NCBI RefSeq assembly: GCF_006494375.1
Contig: NZ_VHIZ01000026.1
Span: forward strand, 1 to 64,000
Reading direction: 5' to 3'
Length of the DNA: 64,000 bases
DNA from: Pantoea anthophila
GTDB lineage: Bacteria > Pseudomonadota > Gammaproteobacteria > Enterobacterales > Enterobacteriaceae
The notes beneath the pieces were generated by a model. It was given only the letters and a program-made list of their open reading frames with translations, ran no database searches and was not told where the DNA came from. Shown one piece after another: positions 50,307 through 60,410 of this stretch; position 1 is the stretch's first letter, and each line of letters opens with the position of its first letter. A program made the translations under genes and the position numbers.

Positions 50307-50353
50307 TGGATGGCGACGGCTTTACGCCGTCACCAGAGTCAAAGGAAGGAAAA

Positions 50354-51916
50354 TCAGGCGCGGGAGATTTTGAAAACGGAGACCGCCTGCATCAGTACGC
50401 TGGCCTGCTGCTCCAGTGCGGCGGCCGCGGCGGCCGACTCCTCAACCAGCGAGGCGTTCTGCTGCGTGACGCGATCCATCTCCGTCACCGCCTGTCCGAC
50501 CTGCTCAATACCGCGGCTCTGCTCATCCGATGCTGAGGCGATTTCGCCCATGATGTCGGTGACGCGGGTGACCGCCCCGACGATCTCGCTCATGGTGCTG
50601 CCGGCGCTTTCCACCTGCAGTGAACCACTGTTGACGCGCGACACGGAATCTTCGATCAGGCCTTTAATCTCTTTGGCGGCCTGTGCGCTGCGCTGCGCCA
50701 GGCTGCGGACTTCACCGGCCACGACCGCAAAACCGCGACCCTGTTCACCGGCTCGCGCCGCTTCCACGGCGGCGTTCAGCGCCAGGATGTTCGTCTGGAA
50801 GGCGATGCCATCGATAACGCTGATGATGTCAGCAATTTTCTTCGAGCTGCCTGCGATCTCTTTCATGGTGCTGACGACACCATCGACCACTTTTCCGCCC
50901 TGCTGCGCGGTTTCCGAGGCGGTCAGCGCCAGCTGAGAGGCCTGGCGGGCGTTGTCCGCATTCTGCTTCACGGTGGCGGTCAGCTGTTCCATGCTGGCTG
51001 CGGTCTGCTCCAGCGAGGCGGCCTGCTCTTCGGTGCGGGCCGACAGATCGTTGTTACCGGCCGCGATTTCGCTGGCGCCGGTAAAGATGGCATCAGAGCC
51101 GTCGCGCACATTGCCGACCGTCATCACCAGTGACTGCTGCATCTCATGGATGCCTGCAGCCAGCTGGCTCATCTCGTTGCGGCCATCAACCACAATCGGC
51201 TGTGTCAGATCGCCAGACGCGATAGCACGGATCTGGGTCAGCAGCTGGTGCAGCGGCTGAATCAGCACCTGACGCAGGCCAAACCAGCAGGCGACGATCA
51301 CGGCAATGACCGTAACGCCAATCGCGCCCAGCAGCCACATCATCTGGGTGAAGGCACGCTGGTTCTGCGCCATGCCCTGATCGGAAAGCTCAGTCTGACG
51401 TTCACGCCATGCGCTGTAACTCTCCTGCATGGCAACCTGCTTCTGCTCGATGTTCTGTTTGAACATCCCTTCCAGATCGCGGGCCTGCAGGCTCGCCACC
51501 ATCCCCTTCAGCCCTTTTTCATATTGCGCATAATCCGCTTCGAGTCTGTCACGCAGCGCCACTTCCAGGCCCGGCGTGGCAGGCAGATCGTAGTAGACTT
51601 TGAAGTGACGATCGGCTTCCGCTAACTGACTGTTAGCGCGGTTCATCAGATCATCCAGCTGACCGCCGTTCATCTGCGCCGCCATGCTGGTCTGCAACCG
51701 CAGCATGGCACGGTTGAGCGTGGTGCGGCTGTTGTTCAGAGAGATATAGGCATCCGTCATCGAGGTGACGTTGCGGTTAGAGACCTGCGACAGTGCAAAA
51801 GCCGCTTTGTCATTATTCAGAGCGGACCAGAAAAGGCTGCCAGACATTAACTGGAGCGCGCCAAAGATAACCAGTACGGCGATTAAACTGGTCACCACTT
51901 TTATTTTTTTTAACAT
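50354..51916 (-). CDS. Methyl-accepting chemotaxis protein lacking the NWETF tail
   Basis: The 520-residue receptor has TM1 at about residues 8-28 ([20 protein letters not shown]), a periplasmic helical domain and TM2 near 190-212. HAMP and the conserved signalling domain follow. It stops directly after the second methylation helix ([15 protein letters not shown]) and lacks the flexible linker and CheR/CheB docking pentapeptide, like the low-abundance receptors Trg and Tap. It therefore probably depends on neighbouring receptors for adaptation. The ligand is unknown. It has its own sigma-28-like promoter and is the middle of the tandem set. Confidence 0.9.
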   Translation of the reverse strand: MLKKIKVVTSLIAVLVIFGALQLMSGSLFWSALNNDKAAFALSQVSNRNVTSMTDAYISLNNSRTTLNRAMLRLQTSMAAQMNGGQLDDLMNRANSQLAEADRHFKVYYDLPATPGLEVALRDRLEADYAQYEKGLKGMVASLQARDLEGMFKQNIEQKQVAMQESYSAWRERQTELSDQGMAQNQRAFTQMMWLLGAIGVTVIAVIVACWFGLRQVLIQPLHQLLTQIRAIASGDLTQPIVVDGRNEMSQLAAGIHEMQQSLVMTVGNVRDGSDAIFTGASEIAAGNNDLSARTEEQAASLEQTAASMEQLTATVKQNADNARQASQLALTASETAQQGGKVVDGVVSTMKEIAGSSKKIADIISVIDGIAFQTNILALNAAVEAARAGEQGRGFAVVAGEVRSLAQRSAQAAKEIKGLIEDSVSRVNSGSLQVESAGSTMSEIVGAVTRVTDIMGEIASASDEQSRGIEQVGQAVTEMDRVTQQNASLVEESAAAAAALEQQASVLMQAVSVFKISRA

Positions 51917-51952
51917 CTCGTTCCCCTGCAGGTTGATTAAGGTGCAGCGGCT

Positions 51953-51979
51953 ATATCGGCGTGATTACGGGATTAATTA
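51953..51979 (-). promoter_or_regulatory. Sigma-28-like promoter of the second receptor gene
   Basis: The minus strand reads TAATTAAT, an 11-base spacer, GCCGATAT. The -10 part fits FliA well and the -35 part is weaker. It lies 37 bases before the start codon. Confidence 0.65.
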
Positions 51980-52159
51980 ACGCTTTTCGGCACCTGAAGA
52001 CCGAAAATGGCTTTTGTAATTATTTTTATCAGCGCGGGGCTATCAGTTTGACTTTAGTCAGAAAAATCATGGAGGGCGCTGCGCAGCCCGCAGGATGCGC
52101 AGCGTTAAATCGCACGGATCGCCAGTGCGTTTCACTGGCGTGTGGCGTTCTGTCAGCGG

Positions 52160-53833
52160 TCAGAAGGTTTCCCAGTGGGTGTCACTGACCGGTGCCGTCA
52201 GGGCTTTGCGTGAGACCGGCAGCGCGGTCACGGGGGCGGCGATCGGCACATGCTTCGTCAGGGTCTGTGGGGCAGCGTCGCGTCTGATTTTAAACAGCGA
52301 TACGGACTGGCTTAACCGGCTGGCCTGATCTTCCAGCGAGGCCGCCGCGGCCGCAGACTCCTCTACCAGCGAGGCGTTCTGCTGGGTGACACGATCCATT
52401 TCGGTGACCGCCTCCCCCACCTGATCAATTCCCCGACTCTGCTCATCAGAGGCCGAGGCGATTTCGCCCATGATGTCGGTGACGCGGGTCACCGCGCTGA
52501 CGATATCGTTCATGGTTTCACCGGCGGTGCCGACCAGCTGTGAGCCAATGCTGACCCGGTTGACCGAGTCGTCGATCAGCCCTTTGATCTCTTTGGCCGC
52601 CTGGGCGCTGCGCTGCGCCAGGTTGCGCACTTCCCCTGCCACCACCGCAAATCCGCGTCCCTGTTCACCGGCGCGGGCCGCTTCCACGGCGGCGTTCAGC
52701 GCCAGAATGTTGGTCTGGAAAGCGATGCCATCAATCACGCTGGTGATGTCGGCAATCTTCTTCGAGCTGCCGGCGATTTCACTCATGGTTTTCACCACGC
52801 CATCCACCACGCTGCCGCCTTTTTCTGCGGTTTGCGACGCACTGAGCGCCAGCTGTGACGCCTGACGGGCGTTTTCGGCGTTCTGTTTCACGGTGGCAGT
52901 CAGCTGCTCCATGCTGGCTGCGGTCTGCTCCAGTGAGGCGGCCTGCTGTTCCGTCCGGGCGGAGAGATCATTATTCCCGGCGGAGATCTCACTGGCACCG
53001 GTGAAAATCGCATCTGAGCCATCGCGCACCTGGCTGACGGTACGCACCAGCGACTGCTGCATCTCATGCAGACTGGCGGCAAGCTGCGTCATCTCGTTGC
53101 GCCCTTCCACGACGATGGTATGGGTTAAATCACCCCCGGCGATATGCCGGATGTGATCGATGCTCTCGTTCAGCGGCGTCAGAACGATTTTACGCAGTCC
53201 GGACCAGCAGAGCAGAATCACCGCCAGCACGGCGACCAGAATCGTGCCCAGGATCCACATCATCCGGCTGTAGGCCGCGCTGTTCGCCTCTGCGCCCAGC
53301 GAAGCCAGGCGATTCTGATCGGCACGCCACTCACGATAGAGGGTTAAAAAGGCACTCTGACTGGGGGCGACCGGAATTTTACCGGCGGCGGTGAGATCGC
53401 CCGCCTGCAGCGCCGTCTGCATGGCACCCAGCGCCCCGGCATAATCCGCGTAGCGCTGGTCGAGCTGGCTGTTAAGTTGCTGATTCTGTCCCGGAGTGTC
53501 CGGTGTCTCTTTGAACAGCCGGTAAAAGCCCTCTGCCGACTGCTGGAATCCTTTGCTCTCTTCAAACAGCCCCGCGACGTCGGCAGTTTTGCCCTCCAGT
53601 TTGCTGGTGGCGAAACGTAACTGAACACGCGTCAGCAGGACCCGGCTCTGATTCAGGCTGAGATAGGCGTCGTTCAGTGCCTCAGTATTTTTGGCCGCCA
53701 GCTGGGAGACCGCGAAACTCTGCTTGTCGTGGCTCAGCGCGGAGTAAAAAACAGAACCGGAGATGGCCTGTAAAAGCCCAAACACCAGCAACACCAGCAA
53801 CAGACTGGTGACAACACGGATTTTCGTTAACAT
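52160..53833 (-). CDS. Methyl-accepting chemotaxis protein with WETF tail
   Basis: The 557-residue receptor begins MLTKIRVVTSLLLVLLVFGL with TM1. It has a periplasmic helical ligand domain, TM2 near 188-210 and HAMP, and its signalling domain is almost identical to those of the two neighbours. It ends ...SDTHWETF, a near-match to the NWETF docking tail, so it should recruit CheR and CheB directly. The ligand cannot be predicted. Start at ATG 53833 is used because a sigma-28-like promoter lies just upstream; the longer open frame would include it. It is the first receptor after cheW. Confidence 0.91.
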   Translation of the reverse strand: MLTKIRVVTSLLLVLLVFGLLQAISGSVFYSALSHDKQSFAVSQLAAKNTEALNDAYLSLNQSRVLLTRVQLRFATSKLEGKTADVAGLFEESKGFQQSAEGFYRLFKETPDTPGQNQQLNSQLDQRYADYAGALGAMQTALQAGDLTAAGKIPVAPSQSAFLTLYREWRADQNRLASLGAEANSAAYSRMMWILGTILVAVLAVILLCWSGLRKIVLTPLNESIDHIRHIAGGDLTHTIVVEGRNEMTQLAASLHEMQQSLVRTVSQVRDGSDAIFTGASEISAGNNDLSARTEQQAASLEQTAASMEQLTATVKQNAENARQASQLALSASQTAEKGGSVVDGVVKTMSEIAGSSKKIADITSVIDGIAFQTNILALNAAVEAARAGEQGRGFAVVAGEVRNLAQRSAQAAKEIKGLIDDSVNRVSIGSQLVGTAGETMNDIVSAVTRVTDIMGEIASASDEQSRGIDQVGEAVTEMDRVTQQNASLVEESAAAAASLEDQASRLSQSVSLFKIRRDAAPQTLTKHVPIAAPVTALPVSRKALTAPVSDTHWETF

Positions 53834-53876
53834 GATTAACCCTGAAAAAAGTAAGTGATTTGAGGTGACGTCTGAA

Positions 53877-53903
53877 GTATCGGCAGGAGGAGGCAAAAAA
53901 TCA
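53877..53903 (-). promoter_or_regulatory. Sigma-28-like promoter of the first receptor gene
   Basis: The minus strand reads TGATTTTT, an 11-base spacer, GCCGATAC. The -10 part is one base off consensus and the -35 part is weaker. It is 44 bases before the start codon. Confidence 0.6.
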
Positions 53904-53995
53904 GAGGGGGAGACGTGTTTATTATCTGAACAGAAAGGGATAATTACCGGTGAGAATGATCACGGGCCGGTTAAGACCGGCCCGTGATAAACACC

Positions 53996-54490
53996 TTACG
54001 CGCGCAGGTTATCGACCAGCGCCATCTCGTCGCTGCTCAGCAGCTTCTCGATGTCGACCAGAATCAGCATACGCTCGCCGAGCGCACCCAGACCGGTCAG
54101 GTATTCGGTAGACATGGTGACCGCGAACTCCGGGGAAGGACGGATCTGATCCTGGGTCAGCGACAGCACATCAGAGACGCCGTCAACCACAATGCCGACC
54201 ACGCGGTTTTCCAGATTCAGCACGATGACCACGGTGTTGTCATTGTACTCCACATCGGGCTGTGCAAACTTCACGCGCAGATCGATGATCGGCACGATAA
54301 CGCCGCGCAGGTTGGTTACACCACGGATAAAGTCAGGGGTGTTTGCGATACGGGTAACCTGATCGTAACCGCGGATCTCCTGCACTTTAAGGATATCGAT
54401 GCCGTACTCTTCGTCGCCCAGCGTGAAAACCAGGAACTCCTGACCTACGGTTTCGCCAGCAATTTTTGTCACGGTTGCCATTCCATTCAT
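53996..54490 (-). CDS. cheW: Chemotaxis coupling protein CheW
   Basis: The 164-residue two-lobed SH3-like protein links CheA to the receptors in signalling arrays. Conserved blocks are [35 protein letters not shown] and [13 protein letters not shown]. Length agrees with E. coli CheW (167). It begins MNGMATVTK, with GGTAAAT-type spacing to the upstream cheA stop only 23 bases away, so it is in the motAB-cheAW operon. Confidence 0.95.
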   Translation of the reverse strand: MNGMATVTKIAGETVGQEFLVFTLGDEEYGIDILKVQEIRGYDQVTRIANTPDFIRGVTNLRGVIVPIIDLRVKFAQPDVEYNDNTVVIVLNLENRVVGIVVDGVSDVLSLTQDQIRPSPEFAVTMSTEYLTGLGALGERMLILVDIEKLLSSDEMALVDNLRA

Positions 54491-54513
54491 GTTATTTACC
54501 TTTTCGTTTTCAA

Positions 54514-56502
54514 TCAGGCGGCAGCGCCGGCCACACGTTTTTCACGGTTCAGAGATTGCAGGGCGGAGACATCGACAATCAGCGCGACGCTACCGTCACC
54601 CAGAATGGTCGCGGCAGAGATGCCCGGCACCTTGCGATAGTTGCTCTCCAGGTTCTTCACCACCACCTGATGCTGACCAATCAGCTGATCGACCAGCAGC
54701 GCATAGCGTTTGCCCGCGCTCTGCAGGATCACGACGATGCCCTGCGTAGCTTCCGTTTTCGCGCCCTGCACATCAAAGACGTTCCACAGTTCAACCAGCG
54801 GCAGATATTCACCACGCACTTCCAGCACGCACTCGCCACCCGCCAGCGGCTTCAGCTCTTCGGCGCGCGGTTGCAGCGACTCCATCACCGCATTCAGCGG
54901 CAGAATGAAGACTTCGTCGGCCACACGAACGGACATGCCGTCGAGGATGGCCAGCGTCAGAGGCAGCAGGATGCGAATGGTGGTGCCTTTGCCCTGCTTC
55001 GAGGCGATTTCGACGTGACCGCCCATCTCCTGAATGTTTCGTTTCACCACGTCCATACCGACGCCGCGTCCGGAAACATCTGTCACCTGCTCTGCGGTGG
55101 AGAAGCCTGGCGCGAAGATCAGCATGCCGACCTCTTCATCGCTCATGTTCTCGCTGACCGGCAGGCCGGATGAGAGCGCTTTAGCCAGAATACGTTCACG
55201 GTTAAGGCCGGCACCATCGTCGGAGACTTCGATACAGATGTTGCCGCCCTGGTGTTCCGCGGAGAGCGTCAGGTTACCGGTCGCAACCTTGCCAGCCGCC
55301 ACGCGTTTCTCAGGCGTTTCGATACCGTGGTCCAGGCTGTTACGCACCAGGTGCGTTAACGGGTCGATGATGCGCTCAATCAGGCTCTTATCGAGTTCGG
55401 TCGAGCTGCCCAGCAGGGTCAGTTCAACCTCTTTGCCGAGCTTGCTGGCCAGGTCACGCACCAGACGCGGGAAGCGGCTAAAGACATATTCCATTGGCAT
55501 CATACGAATCGACATCACCGATTCCTGCAGATCGCGGGCATTACGCTCCAGCTGACCCATGCTGTTCAGCAGGTCGCCATGCGCGACCGGGTCCAGCTCG
55601 CCGGAACGCTGCGCCAGCATGGACTGGGTGATCACCAGCTCGCCCACCAGGTTGATCAGCTGATCAACCTTCTCTACCGCCACGCGGATACTGGTGGATT
55701 CGCTTGATTTGGCCGGGGCCGCGGCGCGCTTGCTTTCACGCTTCGCCGGTGCAACCGGCAGTTCGGTGACGCTGGCCGTGTGGACTTCTTCCACCACGGG
55801 CGCGGCAACCGCCGCCACCGGTGCGGCAACGGCGTCGTCCGCCTCCGGGAAGCGGATCTGTGCTTCGTCGATGACGAAGCAGAGCACCGCCACGATGTCA
55901 TCTTTGCCCACGCCATCGATGCAGACATCCAGCGTGGTGCTGCCTTTCTGCACATTGGTCAGGGTGCCGAGATTGCCCATCTCTTCCAGCATCAGATCGA
56001 CTTCTTTCTCTTTGAGGTCGATCAGCTGAACACGCAGGCCACTGCTGCTGGTGCTGACAGGTTCTTCACTGACAGGCACCACGCTGACCGGCAGTTCTGC
56101 CGGCAGACCTTTAGCCTCCAGCGCCAGCTGGCGCAGTGCTTCACAGATATATTTGAAGCTTTCCGCGTTCGGCTCCTGCGCGGTTTTATATGCATCGAGC
56201 TGTTCCTGCATAATATCTTTGGTTTCCAAAAACAGGTTGATGATGTCGGTGCTGAGCTGCATCTCGCCGCGACGAGCACCATCCAGAATGTTTTCCAGGA
56301 TGTGAGTCGTTTCCTGTAATACCGTAAAACCAAAGGTTCCGGCCCCACCCTTAATGGAGTGAGCGGCACGGAAGATGGCGTTGAGCTGTTCAGAATCTGG
56401 CTCCTGCGGGTCAAGGCCCAGCAGGTGTTGTTCCATATCCGCTAATAGCTCATCGGCTTCATCAAAAAACGTCTGGTAAAAATCGCTGATGTCCATACTC
56501 AC
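54514..56502 (-). CDS. cheA: Chemotaxis sensor histidine kinase CheA
   Basis: The 662-residue kinase has all five domains. P1 carries phospho-His48 ([14 protein letters not shown]). P2 binds CheY/CheB at about residues 160-228. P3 is the dimerisation helix pair. P4 is the ATP site with N box [20 protein letters not shown] and [10 protein letters not shown]5 is CheW-like from about residue 512. A Pro/Ala-rich linker (about residues 230-262) joins P2 and P3. I use the GTG at 56502 ([10 protein letters not shown]), as E. coli CheA does, with GAGG eight bases upstream. An internal start could make the short form, as in E. coli. Confidence 0.95.
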   Translation of the reverse strand: MSMDISDFYQTFFDEADELLADMEQHLLGLDPQEPDSEQLNAIFRAAHSIKGGAGTFGFTVLQETTHILENILDGARRGEMQLSTDIINLFLETKDIMQEQLDAYKTAQEPNAESFKYICEALRQLALEAKGLPAELPVSVVPVSEEPVSTSSSGLRVQLIDLKEKEVDLMLEEMGNLGTLTNVQKGSTTLDVCIDGVGKDDIVAVLCFVIDEAQIRFPEADDAVAAPVAAVAAPVVEEVHTASVTELPVAPAKRESKRAAAPAKSSESTSIRVAVEKVDQLINLVGELVITQSMLAQRSGELDPVAHGDLLNSMGQLERNARDLQESVMSIRMMPMEYVFSRFPRLVRDLASKLGKEVELTLLGSSTELDKSLIERIIDPLTHLVRNSLDHGIETPEKRVAAGKVATGNLTLSAEHQGGNICIEVSDDGAGLNRERILAKALSSGLPVSENMSDEEVGMLIFAPGFSTAEQVTDVSGRGVGMDVVKRNIQEMGGHVEIASKQGKGTTIRILLPLTLAILDGMSVRVADEVFILPLNAVMESLQPRAEELKPLAGGECVLEVRGEYLPLVELWNVFDVQGAKTEATQGIVVILQSAGKRYALLVDQLIGQHQVVVKNLESNYRKVPGISAATILGDGSVALIVDVSALQSLNREKRVAGAAA

Positions 56503-56507
56503 GGGAA

Positions 56508-57452
56508 TCACCTCGGCTGTGAGGGGGCTGCTGTATTCACCGCGCTGCCCTGGGGTGCTGGCGGTGCGGTAATTTTTTCAATGGCCGCCGGATCGCTGAT
56601 CTGGACGGCATCACTTTCTGCGTTCTCTTTTTCTATTGCCGCTTCGGTGTCATGGTTCAACACCAGCAGGCTGATGCGGCGGTTCACTGCATCATTCCCG
56701 CCGCGATTTTTCAGGCGCATGGTGTCGGCCATACCCAACACCCGCAAAACTTTGCCGCTGTCCAGGCCACCCATCACCAGTTCACGGCGGGAGGCGTTAG
56801 CGCGGTCGGTCGAGAGTTCCCAGTTGCTGTAGCCTTTGTCGCCGCCGGCATACTGGAAGTCATCGGTATGTCCGGCCAGGCTGATGCGGTTCGGGATGTC
56901 ATTGAGGATCGGCGCTATCGCACGCAGAATGTCGCGCATATAAGGCTCCACCTCGGCACTGCCGGTCTTAAACATCGGGCGATTCTGGCTGTCGATAATC
57001 TGAATACGCAGCCCCTCTTCCACCATGTTAATAATCAGATGCGGACGCAGCGTTTTCAGACGCGGATCGGCCTCAATCATCTGATCGAGCTTCTCCCGCA
57101 GCCGGTTGAGACGGATCTCATCCAGCTGACGTTTCTGCGCATCCATATCGACCTTTTTGTTCACTTCACCGATCTTTTTCGTCGGATCATCCCCGCCGCC
57201 GGGGATCGGGCTTTCGCTGTCGCTGCTGCGCTGCCCGCCGGTGATCGCCACCTTCAGTGGCGTTTTAAAGTAGTCTGCTATCTGCACCAGCTGCTGCGGG
57301 TTTGCGATCGACAGCAGCCACATCACCATAAAAAAGGCCATCATCGCCGTCATAAAGTCGGCGTAGGCAATCTTCCACGAACCGTGGCTGCCTTCATGGC
57401 CTTTATGTTTGCGCTTTTTGATCAGCACAATTGGGCGATTGCCGTGTTTCAT
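56508..57452 (-). CDS. motB: Flagellar stator protein MotB
   Basis: The 314-residue protein has one membrane helix (about residues 28-50). It holds the proton-carrying D32 ([20 protein letters not shown]). The periplasmic OmpA-like peptidoglycan-binding domain ([10 protein letters not shown] ... [17 protein letters not shown]) anchors the stator to the wall. The C-terminal tail is longer and Ala/Pro-rich. It overlaps motA by four bases and is followed within six bases by the cheA start. Confidence 0.96.
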   Translation of the reverse strand: MKHGNRPIVLIKKRKHKGHEGSHGSWKIAYADFMTAMMAFFMVMWLLSIANPQQLVQIADYFKTPLKVAITGGQRSSDSESPIPGGGDDPTKKIGEVNKKVDMDAQKRQLDEIRLNRLREKLDQMIEADPRLKTLRPHLIINMVEEGLRIQIIDSQNRPMFKTGSAEVEPYMRDILRAIAPILNDIPNRISLAGHTDDFQYAGGDKGYSNWELSTDRANASRRELVMGGLDSGKVLRVLGMADTMRLKNRGGNDAVNRRISLLVLNHDTEAAIEKENAESDAVQISDPAAIEKITAPPAPQGSAVNTAAPSQPR

Positions 57453-58336
57453 GAAGCCTCGTCCGAAGTCTGTTTAGCCGGGTTTTTCGCGTTACGCACA
57501 TGCTCTTCCAGTTCGCTGAACGACGGGCGCTCGGCGGAATAGAGCGTCTTACGACCAAACTCCACCGCAATCTGCGGGGCATAACCGTTCAGGCTCGACA
57601 GCAGCGTCACCTTGATGCACTGCATCATCTTGGTGGTTTCCGCACACTTCTGACGCAGAACGGACGACAGCGGAGAGATAAATCCGTAGGCCAGCAAAAT
57701 GCCCAGGAAGGTTCCCACCATCGCATGGGCCACCAGTGCACCCAGTTCCGCCGCCGGACGGTCGGCCGAAGCCAGTGCGTGCACCACGCCCATGACCGCT
57801 GCCACGATACCGAATGCCGGCAGTCCGTCACCCACCGCCGCTATACTCTGCGCTGGTACGTCACACTCATGTTCGTAAGTCTCAATCTCTTCATCCATTA
57901 ACGCCTCAATTTCAAAGGCGTTCATGTTGCCGCTGACCATCAGACGCAGATAGTCAGTAATGAAATCGACTAACTGTTTATCGGCAAGAATGCGGGGATA
58001 ATTAGCAAAAATTTCACTCTGGCTGGGATCTTCGATATCGCGTTCCAGCGATAACATCCCCTGCTGACGCGATTTGGCCATCAGACGATAAAGCAGCGCC
58101 ATCAGATCCATGTAAACCGCTTTGTTGTACTTTGAGCCGCGAAATAACAGCGGCAGCGCTTTCATGGTCTTTTTAATCGACTTGCCGTTGTTGCCGACTA
58201 AAAAAGCACCGGCACCCGCGCCGCCGATCATTAATAATTCGGCTGGCTGATAAAGCGCGCCCAGATGGCCACCGACCAGTGCATATCCGCCCAACACGGA
58301 GCCTAAAACAACCAGGTAACCTATAATTATCAGCAC
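57449..58336 (-). CDS. motA: Flagellar stator protein MotA
   Basis: The 295-residue inner-membrane protein has four helices. Pro173-type residues lie in [20 protein letters not shown]. The cytoplasmic loop has charged residues that press on FliG ([23 protein letters not shown]). With MotB it forms the proton channel that drives rotation. The start codon is GTG at 58336 with AAGGA six bases upstream. It leads motA-motB-cheA-cheW, 132 bases after the flhC stop, with the flhDC terminator between. Confidence 0.95.
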   Translation of the reverse strand: MLIIIGYLVVLGSVLGGYALVGGHLGALYQPAELLMIGGAGAGAFLVGNNGKSIKKTMKALPLLFRGSKYNKAVYMDLMALLYRLMAKSRQQGMLSLERDIEDPSQSEIFANYPRILADKQLVDFITDYLRLMVSGNMNAFEIEALMDEEIETYEHECDVPAQSIAAVGDGLPAFGIVAAVMGVVHALASADRPAAELGALVAHAMVGTFLGILLAYGFISPLSSVLRQKCAETTKMMQCIKVTLLSSLNGYAPQIAVEFGRKTLYSAERPSFSELEEHVRNAKNPAKQTSDEAS

Positions 58337-58411
58337 AAAAAATCCTTACGTCCGTAACGTGTTGGTGGAAGTTAAGCCAGAGAGCCGCAGGCGTTATTCT
58401 CAAACCGGAAG

Positions 58412-58443
58412 CAAAAAAAAAGCAGCGGTATTAACCGCTGCTG
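58412..58443 (-). terminator. Rho-independent terminator of flhDC
   Basis: The minus strand reads AGCAGCGGT, loop TAAT, ACCGCTGCT, then a run of T. It lies between flhC and motA. Confidence 0.88.
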
Positions 58444-58468
58444 GATGGCTTCCACAGTGCGAACAAAC

Positions 58469-59047
58469 TTAAACGGCGTGTTTAACCTGTTCATCCAGCA
58501 GTTGTGGAAACATATCGGCAGATTCTGCAGAAAGTTTACGTCTTTTTACGGCACGTGATGGTGGCTGGCACAGGCTGCAGGTAAAGCTGCCAACCGGCTG
58601 ATGTGCATGGTTAATAAAGCTGCCATTGCAGCATTTGCAGTCAGCCAGTTCCAGCATGCCACTTTCAACAAATCGGACCAGGGTCCAGGCGCGGGTCAGC
58701 GCCAACAGCGGGCCCTCGTCCGATTGCGGACACTGCTCAAGGTATAACCGGTAGGCTTTGATGACGGCATCGACGCCACTGCACAGGCCGGTTTTCAGCA
58801 AAAATTTCCAGGCGTTACAGAACATGGAAGCGTGGATGTTCTGCTCCCAGGTCATGAACCAGTCCGTGGAGAACGGCAGCATGCCTTTTGGCGGCGGGCT
58901 GCCACGCAGTTCTTTATAGAGCTTAATCAGACGACCCCGGCTCAGCTGGGTTTCGCTCTCTAACATCTGTAAGCGTGCACCTAACGAGATCAACTCCATT
59001 GCGAGCTGAATGTCACGCGCTTCCTGAACAATACTTTTCTCACTCAT
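58469..59047 (-). CDS. flhC: Flagellar master regulator subunit FlhC
   Basis: The 192-residue protein forms the FlhD4C2 complex, which activates class II flagellar promoters. The four zinc-binding cysteines are present in two pairs (CKCCNGSF and CSLCQPP, about residues 138-160). N-terminal helical region: [20 protein letters not shown]. Its ATG overlaps the flhD stop by four bases (ATGA), ensuring balanced synthesis. Confidence 0.96.
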   Translation of the reverse strand: MSEKSIVQEARDIQLAMELISLGARLQMLESETQLSRGRLIKLYKELRGSPPPKGMLPFSTDWFMTWEQNIHASMFCNAWKFLLKTGLCSGVDAVIKAYRLYLEQCPQSDEGPLLALTRAWTLVRFVESGMLELADCKCCNGSFINHAHQPVGSFTCSLCQPPSRAVKRRKLSAESADMFPQLLDEQVKHAV

Positions 59048-59397
59048 GACATTGCTCTCTTTTTAGCAGGCAGATCTTCTTTAGACGCATTACGCAGTAA
59101 ACGGCTGGATAATAAAATGCCGGTATGAATCTGCTGTAAATCATCCACGCGGGATTCCTGCGTCAGGCGATTAATCGTGCTGCTGTCGGTAAAACGAAAC
59201 TGGCAAACCAGCTGATTGGTTTCCGCCATTTTTACCATTTCAGGCAATGTTAATTCTGATAATGCATTCGCCATTTTTTCGTCAATGCCGAGGCGAAACA
59301 TTGCAGAAGCTTTATCCTGGTTAATTAAACGCTGCGCAAGCAGTAAATAAGACAAGTTGAGATCGTAAATATGTTTCAGTACTTCAGAGGTGCCCAT
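59044..59397 (-). CDS. flhD: Flagellar master regulator subunit FlhD
   Basis: The 117-residue protein begins [20 protein letters not shown] and matches FlhD throughout, with the helix-turn-helix-like region near residues 60-90. With FlhC it turns on hook-basal-body genes. It is coupled to flhC by an ATGA overlap. A long upstream region with CRP and RcsAB-like sites fits its role as the point where growth state and envelope signals control motility. Confidence 0.96.
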   Translation of the reverse strand: MGTSEVLKHIYDLNLSYLLLAQRLINQDKASAMFRLGIDEKMANALSELTLPEMVKMAETNQLVCQFRFTDSSTINRLTQESRVDDLQQIHTGILLSSRLLRNASKEDLPAKKRAMS

Positions 59398-59623
59398 TAT
59401 TTTCCATCCTGAGAGATGCGACGTAACTGTATCGCAGAATAAGATCTGCGGTTCGAGCTGCTGTTTGATAAATCAAAAGATGGCAAAAAAATTTCACATA
59501 AATTTGATGTCACTGTTTTTCGCCTTCTGTTTTTTGTGAGTTTCAGACCCACCGAAGGTCGAAAATCCATGCCATTTTATTTTCGAGTTCCGGACATCTT
59601 CCGTGACGCCTTCTTACTTTTTT

Positions 59624-59637
59624 TAGGACTATTCCGA
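59624..59637 (-). promoter_or_regulatory. RcsAB-like box upstream of flhD
   Basis: The minus strand reads TCGGAATAGTCCTA, close to the RcsAB consensus TAAGAATATTCCTA. RcsAB represses flhDC in relatives during envelope stress. It lies about 230 bases before the flhD start. Confidence 0.5.
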
Positions 59638-59704
59638 AAACAACGCAAATCTATATCGTCTGATTTCGGGTTACAACGACAGCCAGGAGAAATTTTAGAT
59701 AAAG

Positions 59705-59720
59705 TGTGACGCAGATCACA
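59705..59720 (-). promoter_or_regulatory. CRP site of flhDC
   Basis: TGTGACGCAGATCACA has perfect TGTGA and TCACA arms with a six-base spacer. It lies about 310 bases before flhD. In E. coli, cAMP-CRP activates flhDC from a similar upstream position. Confidence 0.8.
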
Positions 59721-60362
59721 CTTTTAAGGCAAATTTCTTCAGCAACCCTTTACCATTGCTTATCGAGTGGTCATTTTTTGATCAAAAAAGAGCGATTTTA
59801 AGTCCAATTTGTCCTGAGAAAGGTTTAATAGGGGGTAAAAGCAGCGTTATTCGACGGTTTGCGCAGTCCGGAATGAATAATGGGTGTTAATCGTTTTAAC
59901 ACCCTATTTAGAACCATTTAAAGATGAGTAATCAGCATTTTATGCTGAAATTCAGGCCGGGTATTTGCTGTGAAATTAGTTACTTAAGGGGAGCAACGCT
60001 GCGGGTATGTAAATAAATCGTCAGGGTATAACGGCTGTGAGAAGGCCTTCTGACAACCTGGCGTTAACAGTGACAAGGGGTCGCTAAGGAACCGGCACCT
60101 GATGTAACAAGGGTTTACATAAGAAAGCCGAATGAGTTGAGGGGTACGCATACGATGGCACTATGAGTATCGGCACGTCGGGCTAAAACTTGAGTTAAAA
60201 AGGTAAAGAAAGCGGATAAGCCCCACAGCGCGGGATTTCTGCGTGGGTTGCATTTATCGGGCCAGCCTCACGCCCTGATCGGCCTGCCAGACGCAATGCG
60301 CCGAAAACGGCGTATCAGACAAGTTGTGGTGCTTGCGGAAAGGTTTGAAAAGCGGTGGGACG

Positions 60363-60402
60363 AAAAACGGCGGCGATATCGCAGGGATATCGCCGCCGTT
60401 GT
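60363..60402 (-). terminator. Rho-independent terminator of otsBA
   Basis: The minus strand reads GGCGGCGATATC, loop, GATATCGCCGCC, then GTTTTTC. It is a long GC-rich stem just after the otsA stop. Confidence 0.88.
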
Positions 60403-60410
60403 TAATGAGG

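Larger units (their letters stand above)
59398..60362. promoter_or_regulatory. Long flhD upstream region and gap to otsA
   Basis: These 965 bases separate flhD and otsA. The flhD-proximal 330 bases hold a CRP site and an RcsAB-like box and probably a long untranslated leader. The rest (about 59740-60360) is AT-rich near flhD and shows no gene; E. coli has uspC in this interval, and I see no trace of it. Confidence 0.5.
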
